A stretch of DNA of 25,538 nucleotides from Helicobacteraceae bacterium. GTDB lineage: Bacteria; Campylobacterota; Campylobacteria; Campylobacterales; Sulfurimonadaceae. Location: positions 1-25,538 of the forward strand of contig JAMOQV010000155.1 in the NCBI GenBank assembly GCA_027068615.1, in the 5' to 3' direction. The notes beneath the pieces were generated by a model, which ran no database searches, was not told the origin of the DNA, and worked only from the letters and a program-made list of their open reading frames with translations. The translations under genes were made by a program, and so were the position numbers. This document shows positions 1 to 6,894 of this stretch, in pieces (position 1 is the stretch's first letter; every line of letters starts with the position of its first letter).

Positions 1-117
1 TTGCAGTATTGTTCAGATAACTCAGCTATGATAGGTCGTGTAGCTGTTGAGATGTATGAAAAAGAGATGTTTTCATCTGTAGATGAGTTAGATATATCAC
101 CAAAAAGTAGTTTATAA
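1..117 (+). CDS. tsaD: TsaD, tRNA threonylcarbamoyladenosine synthase subunit (3' end only)
   Basis: The frame is open from base 1 and ends at TAA 115-117, giving the last 38 residues of a protein whose start lies outside the window. It contains CSDNSAMIGRVAVEMY, which matches the C-terminal 'C(T/S)DNAAMIG' segment of TsaD/Gcp/Kae1, the ASKHA-fold subunit that transfers the threonylcarbamoyl group to A37 of ANN-decoding tRNAs together with TsaB and TsaE. The Asp in this segment belongs to the metal/nucleotide site of the family. The tail after it (MFSSVDELDISPKSSL) is short and variable, as is usual. Only the C-terminus is visible, so completeness cannot be judged. The TrmO homologue at 15072-15569 would act on the same modified nucleotide. 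Confidence 0.85.
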   Translation: MQYCSDNSAMIGRVAVEMYEKEMFSSVDELDISPKSSL

Positions 118-123
118 ATAGTT

Positions 124-198
124 ATGAAAAATAACAAAATTTTAATAGTTGATGATAGCAATCTTATAGTAACTGATGTTACGATAAACAAGTTTTAA
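124..198 (+). pseudogene. Remnant of a CheY-like response regulator receiver domain
   Basis: ATG 124 opens a 24-codon frame ending at TAA 196-198: MKNNKILIVDDSNLIVTDV followed by TINKF. The stretch KILIVDDSNLIV is the beta-1 strand and acidic pocket (paired Asp) of a receiver domain, where full-length domains run to about 120 residues. The phosphoacceptor Asp, the Thr/Ser and the Lys are all absent. No continuation is recognisable in the other two frames within the next 80 bases, so this looks like a deletion remnant rather than a single frameshift. It lies 6 bases after tsaD and next to a second remnant on the opposite strand (278-493). A short expressed peptide cannot be excluded but is unlikely. 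Confidence 0.6.
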
Positions 199-277
199 GA
201 ATTTACAAAAAGTAACAAAAACAGTAAACTAAGAAATGCAAAAACTACAAGATATATACATAAATTTCATAATAAGT

Positions 278-493
278 TCATTTGAAAAGATAGAGATGAC
301 AATATACTACTTCAAATAGATTTTCATAAGGATTGTTCAATATTGTAATGGTAAAATTTTCTGAATTATCATCTCTCCATTTTATATATTTTGATGCTTT
401 ACCCATAATAAGGACTTCAAGCTTATCATTTTTATCATAAGCTTCCAATACACCAATACAAATAAATAAAATGATTAATAATATCTTTTTTAA
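278..493 (-). pseudogene. Remnant of a YfiR-like (DUF4154) periplasmic protein
   Basis: Read on the minus strand, an open stretch of about 70 codons gives LKKILLIILFICIGVLEA, a signal-peptide-like segment, followed by YDKNDKLEVLIMGKASKYIKWRDDN and then FTITILNNPYENLFEVVY. The pattern (charged start, then a K-(A)-(S)-K-(Y/F)-x-x-W segment, then a beta strand ending in L-x-x-P) resembles the N-terminal third of YfiR/DUF4154 proteins, periplasmic regulators normally about 170 residues long that often sit with two-component or diguanylate cyclase genes. A TGA at 278-280 ends it about 60 residues into the mature domain. There is no ATG, GTG or TTG near the expected start: the codon where Met should be is TTA, preceded at once by TAG. 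Both ends are therefore damaged. Confidence 0.5.
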
Positions 494-573
494 CTATTTT
501 AATGAACTAATAAAAAGAATAATAGCAGTAATCTCTTAAAAGCCGATATAACTAATTAAAAACTAACCTTAAT

Positions 574-610
574 TATAGTAAAATGTCTAAATTTTAATTT
601 ATTAGTTAGG
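574..610 (+). promoter_or_regulatory. Putative promoter and ribosome site for the DUF507-carA pair
   Basis: TATAGT at 574-579 is a good -10 candidate about 40 bases before the ATG at 619, and TAGG at 607-610 is a weak Shine-Dalgarno. No convincing -35 box is seen, which is common in this phylum. The rest of the 118-618 gap, outside the two gene remnants (199-277 and 494-573), is AT-rich with nothing recognisable. Confidence 0.35.
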
Positions 611-618
611 GTCAAAAT

Positions 619-1170
619 ATGAAAATATCACTAAAAGCTATCCCCCATATATCAAACAAAATTGCAGTTGACCTAAATCGTAGTGGTGTTGTAACTATGA
701 CTAGAGGACTTGAAGCTATCTCTCAAGAAGCACAAAAAGTTCTTATGGAAAATGTTAAACAAGAGATGACTCTTGAAGAAAAAGTGGAAGAGATATGTCA
801 AGAAAATGAAGAACAGATAGAGTTTAATCTTGTAGATGAAAGACAACTTTTCTTTATGATAAAAAAGAAACTAGCTCCAGAATTTGGAGTTATTTTAAAC
901 TATGAAGAGAGGTATTCTGATATTTCACATAAGATATTGGATGAGCTTTATGAAGAGGATTTAATCCACTTCGATGTAACTGAAAATCGTATAAAAAATA
1001 TCATATATAACTCTATAACAGGTTTTATGGCTCAAACATCAGAGATAGATGATGCTGTTATGGATAAAATTCGTTCATACAAAAAAAGATATATCCCTGG
1101 TACTGATGAATTTGATATCTTATATGAAAAACTTTATAAAGAAGAGATGATAAAAAGAGGAATGGAGTAA
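619..1170 (+). CDS. DUF507 family protein
   Basis: A 183-residue, strongly charged, mostly helical soluble protein with no signal peptide or membrane segment. It matches DUF507 along its length: the N-terminal ISLKAIPHISNKIAVDL, the central EEKVEEICQENEEQIEF and KKKLAPEFGVILNYEERYSDISHKILDELYEEDLI, and the C-terminal ENRIKNIIYNSI. DUF507 proteins are found in Campylobacterota and Aquificota and have no established function. The ATG at 619 is preceded by a weak TAGG. The stop (1168-1170) is one base from the ATG of carA, so the two are almost certainly co-transcribed. From memory, C. jejuni also has a DUF507-type gene beside carA (Cj1495c/Cj1494c). The coupling hints at a housekeeping role but does not define it. 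Confidence 0.85.
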   Translation: MKISLKAIPHISNKIAVDLNRSGVVTMTRGLEAISQEAQKVLMENVKQEMTLEEKVEEICQENEEQIEFNLVDERQLFFMIKKKLAPEFGVILNYEERYSDISHKILDELYEEDLIHFDVTENRIKNIIYNSITGFMAQTSEIDDAVMDKIRSYKKRYIPGTDEFDILYEKLYKEEMIKRGME

Positions 1171-1171
1171 A

Positions 1172-2299
1172 ATGAAAACAGCATATATTTATCTTGAAAA
1201 TGGAACTTTTTTAGAAGCGAAAAGTTTTGGTGCAGATGCTACAAGTGTTGGTGAGATAGTTTTTAATACATCAATAACAGGTTATCAAGAGATTATGTCA
1301 GACCCATCTTATGCTGGTCAATTTGTAACTTTTACAACACCAGAGATTGGAAATGTTGGTGTAAATGAACAAGATATGGAAAGTTCATCTGCACATGCAA
1401 AAGGGATGATAGTAAGAAAATATCAAACAAGATACTCAAACTTTAGAGCAGAAGACTCACTTGCAAACTTTTTAGTAAAACACGGTGTTATGGGGATTTG
1501 TGATATAGATACTAGATACTTAACAAAGATGCTAAGAAGTGAAGGTGCTATGATGATGGTGGCTTCAACTAAGATAAGCGATAAAGATGAACTTAAAAAA
1601 GTTTTAGAAAATTCTCCTCGCATCGAAGATGTAAACTACATAGAACAAGTTAGTACAAAAGAGAGTTACAAACATACACAATCAACTTACTCAAAAGTAG
1701 AGTTTAAGTATGATGAAGCTCCTAAAATACAAGCAAATATCGCTGTAATTGACTTTGGTGTAAAAAGAAATATACTAAATGAGATAGTAAATGCTGGTAT
1801 AGGTGTAGAGGTTATCCCAAATGACTTTAAAGCTGAAGATTTGATAGATAGATATAACTCTAAAGATATAGATGGTGTATTTTTATCAAACGGACCTGGT
1901 GATCCACTTGTACTTAAAAAGGAACAAGAGCAGATTAAAAAGCTTATAGAAGCTAAAATACCTATGTTTGGTATCTGTTTAGGGCATCAACTTCTTTCTA
2001 TATCTCATGGTTACGATACATTTAAACTAAAATTTGGTCATCATGGTGGAAATCATCCTGTGAAGAATGAAAAAACAGGTTTAGTTGAGATTACAGCACA
2101 AAATCACAACTATAATGTACCTGAAAATATAACTGAGATAGCAGAGGTGACACATATAAATCTTTTTGATAATACTATAGAGGGTTTAAAGTACAACGAT
2201 AGCCCTATATTCTCAGTTCAACACCACCCAGAAGCTAGTCCTGGACCAAAAGAAAGTACATATATATTTAATGAGTTTTTATCTTTAATAAAAAGATAA
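1172..2299 (+). CDS. carA: Carbamoyl-phosphate synthase small (glutaminase) subunit
   Basis: The 375-residue CarA hydrolyses glutamine and channels ammonia to CarB to make carbamoyl phosphate for pyrimidine and arginine synthesis in the cytoplasm. The N-terminal CPSase small-chain domain (about residues 1-130) has the characteristic NTSITGYQEIMSDPSYAGQ and the T-T-P-E-I-G-N segment. The C-terminal class I glutamine amidotransferase domain begins near residue 187 and has the nucleophile in FGICLGHQLL (Cys269) and the His352/Glu354 pair in HHPEASPGP. Length matches the family (about 370-385). It starts one base after the DUF507 stop. No carB is in the window. No GC-rich terminator follows, although an AT-only inverted repeat lies at 2334-2356. 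Confidence 0.97.
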   Translation: MKTAYIYLENGTFLEAKSFGADATSVGEIVFNTSITGYQEIMSDPSYAGQFVTFTTPEIGNVGVNEQDMESSSAHAKGMIVRKYQTRYSNFRAEDSLANFLVKHGVMGICDIDTRYLTKMLRSEGAMMMVASTKISDKDELKKVLENSPRIEDVNYIEQVSTKESYKHTQSTYSKVEFKYDEAPKIQANIAVIDFGVKRNILNEIVNAGIGVEVIPNDFKAEDLIDRYNSKDIDGVFLSNGPGDPLVLKKEQEQIKKLIEAKIPMFGICLGHQLLSISHGYDTFKLKFGHHGGNHPVKNEKTGLVEITAQNHNYNVPENITEIAEVTHINLFDNTIEGLKYNDSPIFSVQHHPEASPGPKESTYIFNEFLSLIKR

Positions 2300-2377
2300 A
2301 ACTCACCCACCTTTTCCCTTCTCATAACAAGTATTTATTAATTTAATGTTAATAAAATAAACAACTTTAAAATATTT

Positions 2378-2497
2378 ATCAAGTTTTGATTACAATTAAG
2401 AAATATCAAACGAATTTATAGATATTATGGCGATGTTAATTAGTATAATTTGATTAGTCTAGATTAATTATACGAATTGCTTTGAATCTTAAGGAGG
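2378..2497 (+). promoter_or_regulatory. Promoter/operator region of the cbb3 oxidase operon
   Basis: The 204-base gap before ccoN holds three signals. First, a small dyad ATCAA-GTT-TTGAT lies at 2378-2390. Second, a perfect -10 hexamer TATAAT (2444-2449) sits inside an inverted repeat with 8-base arms GTATAATT (2443-2450) and AATTATAC (2466-2473) and a 15-base spacer; the dyad would overlap the -10 and the likely start site. Third, a near-consensus Shine-Dalgarno AAGGAGG (2491-2497) is 6 bases from ATG 2504. No good -35 is visible. The dyad placement suggests a repressor operator, which is inference. Confidence 0.5.
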
Positions 2498-2503
2498 CTA
2501 TAT

Positions 2504-3997
2504 ATGGAGAATCGTCCATTAGAGTACGACTATACGGTTGCAAAGATGTTCATGGTTACAACAATCGTTTTAGGAATTGTTGGAATGAGTATCGGTGTTT
2601 TTATTGCATTTGAACTTGCTTTTCCAGGATTAAATACAATCCTTGGTAGTGGTCTTGCAGAATACACTAACTTTAGTCGTCTTCGTCCATTGCACACTGA
2701 TGCAGTTGCATTTGGTTTTACGGTAAGTGGTATTTTTGCTACTTGGTTTTATGTTGGTCAAAGGGTACTAAAAGTATCTATGGCTGAATCTAAATTTTTA
2801 ATGTTTATTGGTAAATTACAATTTTGGTTATATATAATCGGTGTTGCAGCAGCAGTTGTTTCACTTTTTATGGGTTATACATCATCAAAAGAGTATGCTG
2901 AATTTGAATGGCCTGTTGATATCGCTATCGTTGTGGTATGGGTATTATGGGGTGTTTCTATTTTTGGTCTTATCGGTATTCGTCGTGAGAAGTCATTATA
3001 TATCTCAATTTGGTACTATATTGCTACATTCTTAGGTGTGGCTATGCTTTATCTTTTCAATAACATGGAAGTTCCAACTATGCTTGCAACTTCAGCAGCT
3101 GGTGAAAGTGGTATTGGTAGTTGGTTCCACTCTGTTTCTATGTATGCTGGTACAAATGATGCACTAGTACAATGGTGGTATGGACACAATGCTGTTGCAT
3201 TTGTATTTACTGTGCCTATTATTGCTATGATTTACTACTTTTTACCAAAAGAATCAGGTCAAGCCATTTATTCTTATAAACTGTCTTTACTTTCTTTCTG
3301 GGGTCTAATGTTCGTATATCTATGGGCTGGTGGTCACCACTTACTTTTCTCAACTGTTCCTGACTGGATGCAAACTATGGGTTCTATCTTCTCGGTAGTT
3401 CTTATTTTACCATCATGGGGTTCAGCTATCAATATGCTTCTTACAATGAAGGGTGAATGGCAACAAGTTGCTGCATCTCCACTTATCAAGTTTATGGTTT
3501 TAGCTTCAACTTTCTATATGTTCTCAACACTAGAAGGTCCTATTCAAGCTATCAAATCTGTAAATGCGATTGCTCACTTTACTGACTGGATTGTTGGTCA
3601 CGTACATGATGGTACTCTTGGTTGGGTTGGATTTATGATTATTGCAGCTCTTTATCATATGGCTCCTCGTGTATTCAAAAGAGAGATTTATTCTAAAAAA
3701 CTTATGGCTACACAATTCTGGGTACAAACACTAGGTATCGTTTTATACTTTACTTCTATGTGGATTGCTGGTATTACTCAAGGTATGATGTGGCGTGCTC
3801 ACGATGAATTTGGTAACTTAGCTTACTCTTTCATAGATACTGTTGATGTTTTACACCCATACTATGCACTTCGTGGTACTGGTGGATTATTCTACCTAAT
3901 TGGTTTCTTTATGTTTGCTTATAACATTTATAAAACTATGTCTGCTCGTCCTGTTGAGGAACATGAGCTTCAAAATGCTTCGCCTATGGGCGCTTAA
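2504..3997 (+). CDS. ccoN: cbb3-type cytochrome c oxidase subunit I
   Basis: The 497-residue catalytic heme-copper subunit of the high-affinity cbb3 oxidase reduces O2 at the heme b3-CuB site in the inner membrane, with about 12 membrane helices. Conserved ligand segments are in order: RPLHTDA with His64 (low-spin heme b), WWYGHNAVAF with His228 (CuB), GGHHLLF with His278/His279 (CuB), and GHVHDGTLGW with His366 and His368 (hemes b3 and b). The length is standard for bacterial CcoN. The start is fixed by an excellent AAGGAGG 6 bases upstream. It is the first gene of a plus-strand run to 9744, and ccoO begins 18 bases after its stop. It supports respiration at low oxygen, the usual niche of this phylum. 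Confidence 0.98.
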   Translation: MENRPLEYDYTVAKMFMVTTIVLGIVGMSIGVFIAFELAFPGLNTILGSGLAEYTNFSRLRPLHTDAVAFGFTVSGIFATWFYVGQRVLKVSMAESKFLMFIGKLQFWLYIIGVAAAVVSLFMGYTSSKEYAEFEWPVDIAIVVVWVLWGVSIFGLIGIRREKSLYISIWYYIATFLGVAMLYLFNNMEVPTMLATSAAGESGIGSWFHSVSMYAGTNDALVQWWYGHNAVAFVFTVPIIAMIYYFLPKESGQAIYSYKLSLLSFWGLMFVYLWAGGHHLLFSTVPDWMQTMGSIFSVVLILPSWGSAINMLLTMKGEWQQVAASPLIKFMVLASTFYMFSTLEGPIQAIKSVNAIAHFTDWIVGHVHDGTLGWVGFMIIAALYHMAPRVFKREIYSKKLMATQFWVQTLGIVLYFTSMWIAGITQGMMWRAHDEFGNLAYSFIDTVDVLHPYYALRGTGGLFYLIGFFMFAYNIYKTMSARPVEEHELQNASPMGA

Positions 3998-4015
3998 GAA
4001 AGGGAGGATTATATT

Positions 4016-4708
4016 ATGTTTCATTGGTTAGAAAAAAATCCATTCTTATTCTCTGTGGGTGTATTCGTTGTTATTGCATTTGCTGGTTTAATTGAAATTA
4101 TTCCAAACTTTGCAGAGGCTTCTCGTCCTGTAATAGGTACTAAACCTTACTCAACTTTAGAGATAGCTGGTCGTCAAGTTTATATTAAAAATAGTTGTAA
4201 TGCTTGTCATTCACAACTTATCCGTCCATTTAAAGCTGAGACTGATAGATATGGTCACTACTCTTTAAGTGGTGAGTATGCTTATGATAGACCATTCTTA
4301 TGGGGTTCTAAAAGAACTGGTCCAGATTTAATGCGTGTAGGTAATTATCGTACAACTGAGTGGCATGAAAATCACATGAAATCACCACAATCTATTGTAC
4401 CAACATCTATTATGCCTGCATATCCTTGGATGTTTACAAACAAAGCTGATATTGATACTGCATTTGCAGAGCAATTAACAGTTTCTCAGTTCTTTGGTGT
4501 ACCATACAACAAACCAGTTCCTATGAAAGATGGAACTACTAAAGTTGTTAAAATGGGAAAAAGTATTGCAGAAGCTCGTGCTTTAGCTTTAGAAGAAGCT
4601 AAAAAAGTTGCAGCAGATATGAAAGACCAAGATGTAAAAGATGCAGTTGCAAAAGGGGAAATTCCTGAAATTGTAGCTTTAATTGCATACTTAAACAGTC
4701 TTAAATAA
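4016..4708 (+). CDS. ccoO: cbb3-type cytochrome c oxidase subunit II (mono-heme cytochrome c)
   Basis: A 230-residue membrane-anchored cytochrome c. One N-terminal helix (about residues 10-28, FLFSVGVFVVIAFAGLI) anchors a periplasmic domain. The single heme site is CNACH (Cys61, Cys64, His65), within the typical CcoO context IKNSCNACHSQLIRPF. A Met in TSIMPAYPWM is the probable sixth ligand, and the following W/PHL-type region is conserved in CcoO. It passes electrons from CcoP hemes to the CcoN centre. Length is at the upper end of the family, with a lysine/alanine-rich helical stretch near residues 185-215. Start: ATG 4016 preceded by GGGAGGA. It is operonic with ccoN and ccoQ. Confidence 0.98.
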   Translation: MFHWLEKNPFLFSVGVFVVIAFAGLIEIIPNFAEASRPVIGTKPYSTLEIAGRQVYIKNSCNACHSQLIRPFKAETDRYGHYSLSGEYAYDRPFLWGSKRTGPDLMRVGNYRTTEWHENHMKSPQSIVPTSIMPAYPWMFTNKADIDTAFAEQLTVSQFFGVPYNKPVPMKDGTTKVVKMGKSIAEARALALEEAKKVAADMKDQDVKDAVAKGEIPEIVALIAYLNSLK

Positions 4709-4721
4709 GTAAAGGTTTATA

Positions 4722-4925
4722 GTGAATATTGCTGAAATACAAGCTTATGGTTATTTTGCGATTACTGTTTTTATGACGGTAGCTTTATATGCTTATATAT
4801 ACCATTTATATAAAAATAGAAAAGATGCAGATGGTCATGATTATGAAGAGTATAGCAATCTTGTACTAAACGATGATATAGGTGATACTATGGTAAAACC
4901 TATATCTGATAAAAAAGAAAAATAG
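4722..4925 (+). CDS. ccoQ: cbb3-type oxidase small subunit CcoQ/FixQ
   Basis: A 67-residue protein with a GTG start at 4722, 13 bases after the ccoO stop, with AAAGG as ribosome site. It has a single membrane helix (about residues 10-29, YGYFAITVFMTVALYAYIYHLY) and a short charged cytoplasmic tail (KNRKDADGHDYEEYSNLVL...). Position between ccoO and ccoP and the Y-x-Y-I-x-H-L-Y-K pattern after the helix fit the CcoQ/FixQ family, which stabilises the oxidase complex and has no redox centre. No cofactor-binding residue is present, as expected. Confidence 0.9.
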   Translation: MNIAEIQAYGYFAITVFMTVALYAYIYHLYKNRKDADGHDYEEYSNLVLNDDIGDTMVKPISDKKEK

Positions 4926-4936
4926 GAGAAAGATAT

Positions 4937-5869
4937 ATGAACAAGCTTTATCTTTGGGGAATTATCATTACTGCTGCTATGCTTGGTGCTACTTATGTAA
5001 CAGTAGGTTACCAAAAGGGTGGTTTAAATGGTGATATTGTCAATATGCTTGCTATTGCAGGGGCTGTTGCACTTGTAATCATTACAGTTTTTGTTGTAAT
5101 CAAGTATGTTCGTCAAATGCAAACTGATACTGCAACTGGTGAGTTAGCAGATGAGTCATGGGACAACATTGGTGAATATAAAAACCCTGTACCATTTGGT
5201 TGGGCTATTATATTTATAGGAACTATGATTTGGGGTATGTGGTATTTCTTGGTAGGTTATCCAGTAAATGCTTATTCTCAAATTGGAGAGTATAATGAGG
5301 ATTCTGCTGCTCACGATGCTAAGTTTGAAAAAGAGTATGCAGATGTAAAAGGTAGCAGACTTGTTGCTATGGGTGAGTCTGTTTATCTTGTAGAGTGTGT
5401 TGCTTGTCATGGTTTAAATGCTGATGGTAACAACGAAATAGATGCGGCTGACTTAAATAAAAGAATTTCTGCTAAAAGTGTAAAATATGTTATCAAGCAC
5501 GGTTCAAATAACAAGCTTTTAGGTACAGAGATGGCGATGCCTGATCGTAATGGTCTTTTCAATGCTAATACAAATGCATTAATCACTGATGCAGAGATTG
5601 ATACTGTTGCTAAATATGTTGCTAATGGTATGACTGGTAAAGGTGCTGATATATTTGCTGGTACTTGTGCTTCTTGTCATGGTGCAGATGGTAAAGGTAT
5701 GCCTTATGTAGCTCCAAACATTAAAGACTGGTCTAAAGACTTAGTTGTTAATGTTCTTGATAACGGTAAATCTGGTGCAATCGGTACAATGCCTGTTATG
5801 GATAGACTTAATAAAAAACAAAAAGAAGCTATTGCAGCATATGTAATGAGCTTAAAAGAAGGAGAGTAA
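4937..5869 (+). CDS. ccoP: cbb3-type cytochrome c oxidase subunit III (di-heme cytochrome c)
   Basis: A 310-residue membrane-bound di-heme cytochrome c, the electron entry subunit of the oxidase. Three hydrophobic segments are visible (about residues 5-24, 36-57 and 88-108); the second and third frame a short cytoplasmic loop, and the FixP/CcoP N-terminal signature lies around DESWDNIGEYKNPVPFGW. Two heme c sites follow: CVACH (Cys154, Cys157, His158) and CASCH (Cys244, Cys247, His248), with likely Met ligands in EMAMPDRNG and IGTMPVMD. ATG 4937 is preceded by AGGAG. The next gene (DUF4006) begins one base after its stop. Confidence 0.97.
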   Translation: MNKLYLWGIIITAAMLGATYVTVGYQKGGLNGDIVNMLAIAGAVALVIITVFVVIKYVRQMQTDTATGELADESWDNIGEYKNPVPFGWAIIFIGTMIWGMWYFLVGYPVNAYSQIGEYNEDSAAHDAKFEKEYADVKGSRLVAMGESVYLVECVACHGLNADGNNEIDAADLNKRISAKSVKYVIKHGSNNKLLGTEMAMPDRNGLFNANTNALITDAEIDTVAKYVANGMTGKGADIFAGTCASCHGADGKGMPYVAPNIKDWSKDLVVNVLDNGKSGAIGTMPVMDRLNKKQKEAIAAYVMSLKEGE

Positions 5870-5870
5870 C

Positions 5871-6080
5871 ATGAACGAAGGTAGAAACGTTTGGGCTCTT
5901 AACGGTCTAACTGGTGGTTTAATAGCTACTGGTTTACTTTTATCAATATTAGCATTTTTAAGTGCAAGTGCTATGAGTGTGCAGCATGCAAATGCAGAGA
6001 ATTATTATAAACTTGTAAATGAAAAATCTATCAAAATGTTTAGTACAGATAATGCTAAACATTTTGTAGATGCTAAGTAA
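5871..6080 (+). CDS. DUF4006 family small membrane protein
   Basis: A 69-residue protein with one strong membrane helix (about residues 13-36, LTGGLIATGLLLSILAFLSASAM) followed by a short hydrophilic tail of about 30 residues. It matches the DUF4006 family, found after ccoP in Campylobacterota, and begins one base after the ccoP stop behind a strong AAGGAG. The length and single-helix layout recall small accessory subunits of cbb3 oxidases, but no function is established. It has no Cys and a single tail His. Confidence 0.8.
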   Translation: MNEGRNVWALNGLTGGLIATGLLLSILAFLSASAMSVQHANAENYYKLVNEKSIKMFSTDNAKHFVDAK

Positions 6081-6091
6081 GGAGTGTAGAG

Positions 6092-6181
6092 ATGGATAAA
6101 ATTATCGCTTGGGGTCTAGTTATTATGGCTGCTTATACACTTTTCGCTGTTGTAACACCAAATCATTTATTTGTTGGTTAG
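6092..6181 (+). CDS. 29-residue membrane peptide in the cbb3 operon
   Basis: ATG 6092 to TAG 6179-6181 encodes a 29-residue peptide that begins MDKIIAWGLVIMAAYTLFAV and ends in VTPNHLFVG, almost entirely one membrane helix. An AAGGAG (6079-6084) lies 7 bases upstream, stronger than most sites in this window. It sits 11 bases after the DUF4006 stop and 8 bases before the next start, in the only frame not used by either neighbour, so its boundaries are consistent with a real gene in a packed operon. Small single-helix subunits of this size are known in other cbb3 oxidases (CcoM in Pseudomonas stutzeri), but homology to CcoM is not shown. Function unknown. Confidence 0.7.
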   Translation: MDKIIAWGLVIMAAYTLFAVVTPNHLFVG

Positions 6182-6189
6182 GAACTTTT

Positions 6190-6894
6190 TTGAAGTTTTT
6201 AACTAGAGGGCTTTTTGCCCTCGTACTTACAATCTTTTTTCAGACTCAACTTTTTGCAAAATATTTATATAAGGATGAAGTGATTTTTAATCCTAAGTTT
6301 ACAGAGGAAGTAGAGTCTTTAGGAACAGAGCTTTTTAATAAAACAGGTATATCTTTAAGACTTGTAATGTTAAAAGAGTTACCTAGAGATATGACTATGT
6401 ATGCTTATGAAGAAAGTATTTTGAAACAATTTAAAGAGCCTACTGTTCTTTTAACATTTTCTGAAATGAATTCTCAGATAGATATAGAAGTTAATGATAC
6501 GACCTTATATAAATATTTTGATAAAAAACAAGTTCTTAGTCCTGTAACATCTTATGTTCAGGCATTTATGATGGCTGTTGTTTATGCAAAAAGTATAGAT
6601 GATTTTAAAGAAATTATGAGTAATACAGGTGGGACTATACTACCTTTACTTGGTGGAAAAGCGAAAAAAAATATGGTTACTGGTAAGTACTCAGCAGCTA
6701 TGTTTAATGGTTATTTAGATATTGCACAACAGATAGCAAAAGCAAAAAATGTTGAGTTAGAACATGGTTTTGGTAGTGATTCTAATCAAGAAACTTTATT
6801 TTATGTTAGAGTGTTTTTCTACAGTTTTATTTTGTATGCTATAGTTATGTATGTAAGAAGAACTTTATATAAAAGAAGGCATAAAAATGGATAA
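6190..6894 (+). CDS. TPM-domain-like exported membrane protein
   Basis: I place the start at TTG 6190, giving 234 residues beginning MKFLTRGLFALVLTIFFQTQLFA. This is a clear signal peptide with an A-x-A-like end. An ATG further upstream in frame (6109) would add 27 cysteine-rich residues read out of frame through the 29-residue gene at 6092-6181 and would hide the signal peptide, so it is rejected. The exported part (SLGTELFNKTGISLRLVMLKELPRD...PTVLLTFSEMNSQIDIEVND) resembles the TPM (YgcG/DUF477-like) fold. A C-terminal helix (about residues 203-224, YVRVFFYSFILYAIVMYVRR) with a basic end anchors it to the membrane. It overlaps the next gene by 8 bases. A similar putative membrane protein follows the cco genes in C. 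jejuni (from memory). Its role may be in oxidase assembly, but this rests only on position. Confidence 0.65.
   Translation: MKFLTRGLFALVLTIFFQTQLFAKYLYKDEVIFNPKFTEEVESLGTELFNKTGISLRLVMLKELPRDMTMYAYEESILKQFKEPTVLLTFSEMNSQIDIEVNDTTLYKYFDKKQVLSPVTSYVQAFMMAVVYAKSIDDFKEIMSNTGGTILPLLGGKAKKNMVTGKYSAAMFNGYLDIAQQIAKAKNVELEHGFGSDSNQETLFYVRVFFYSFILYAIVMYVRRTLYKRRHKNG

Noticed and set aside
2334..2356. TTTATTAA/TTAATAAA inverted repeat as terminator of carA.
   Set aside because: It has no GC pairs and no T-run; in sequence this AT-rich such repeats arise often.
2378..2390. ATCAA-N3-TTGAT as an FNR box.
   Set aside because: FNR/CRP sites have TTGA(T)-N4-ATCAA order; here the half-sites are inverted and the spacer is 3.
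6109..6189. Upstream in-frame ATG extending the TPM-like protein by 27 residues.
   Set aside because: The extension is cysteine-rich sequence read out of frame over the 29-residue gene, has no ribosome site, and would bury a clear signal peptide that begins at TTG 6190.
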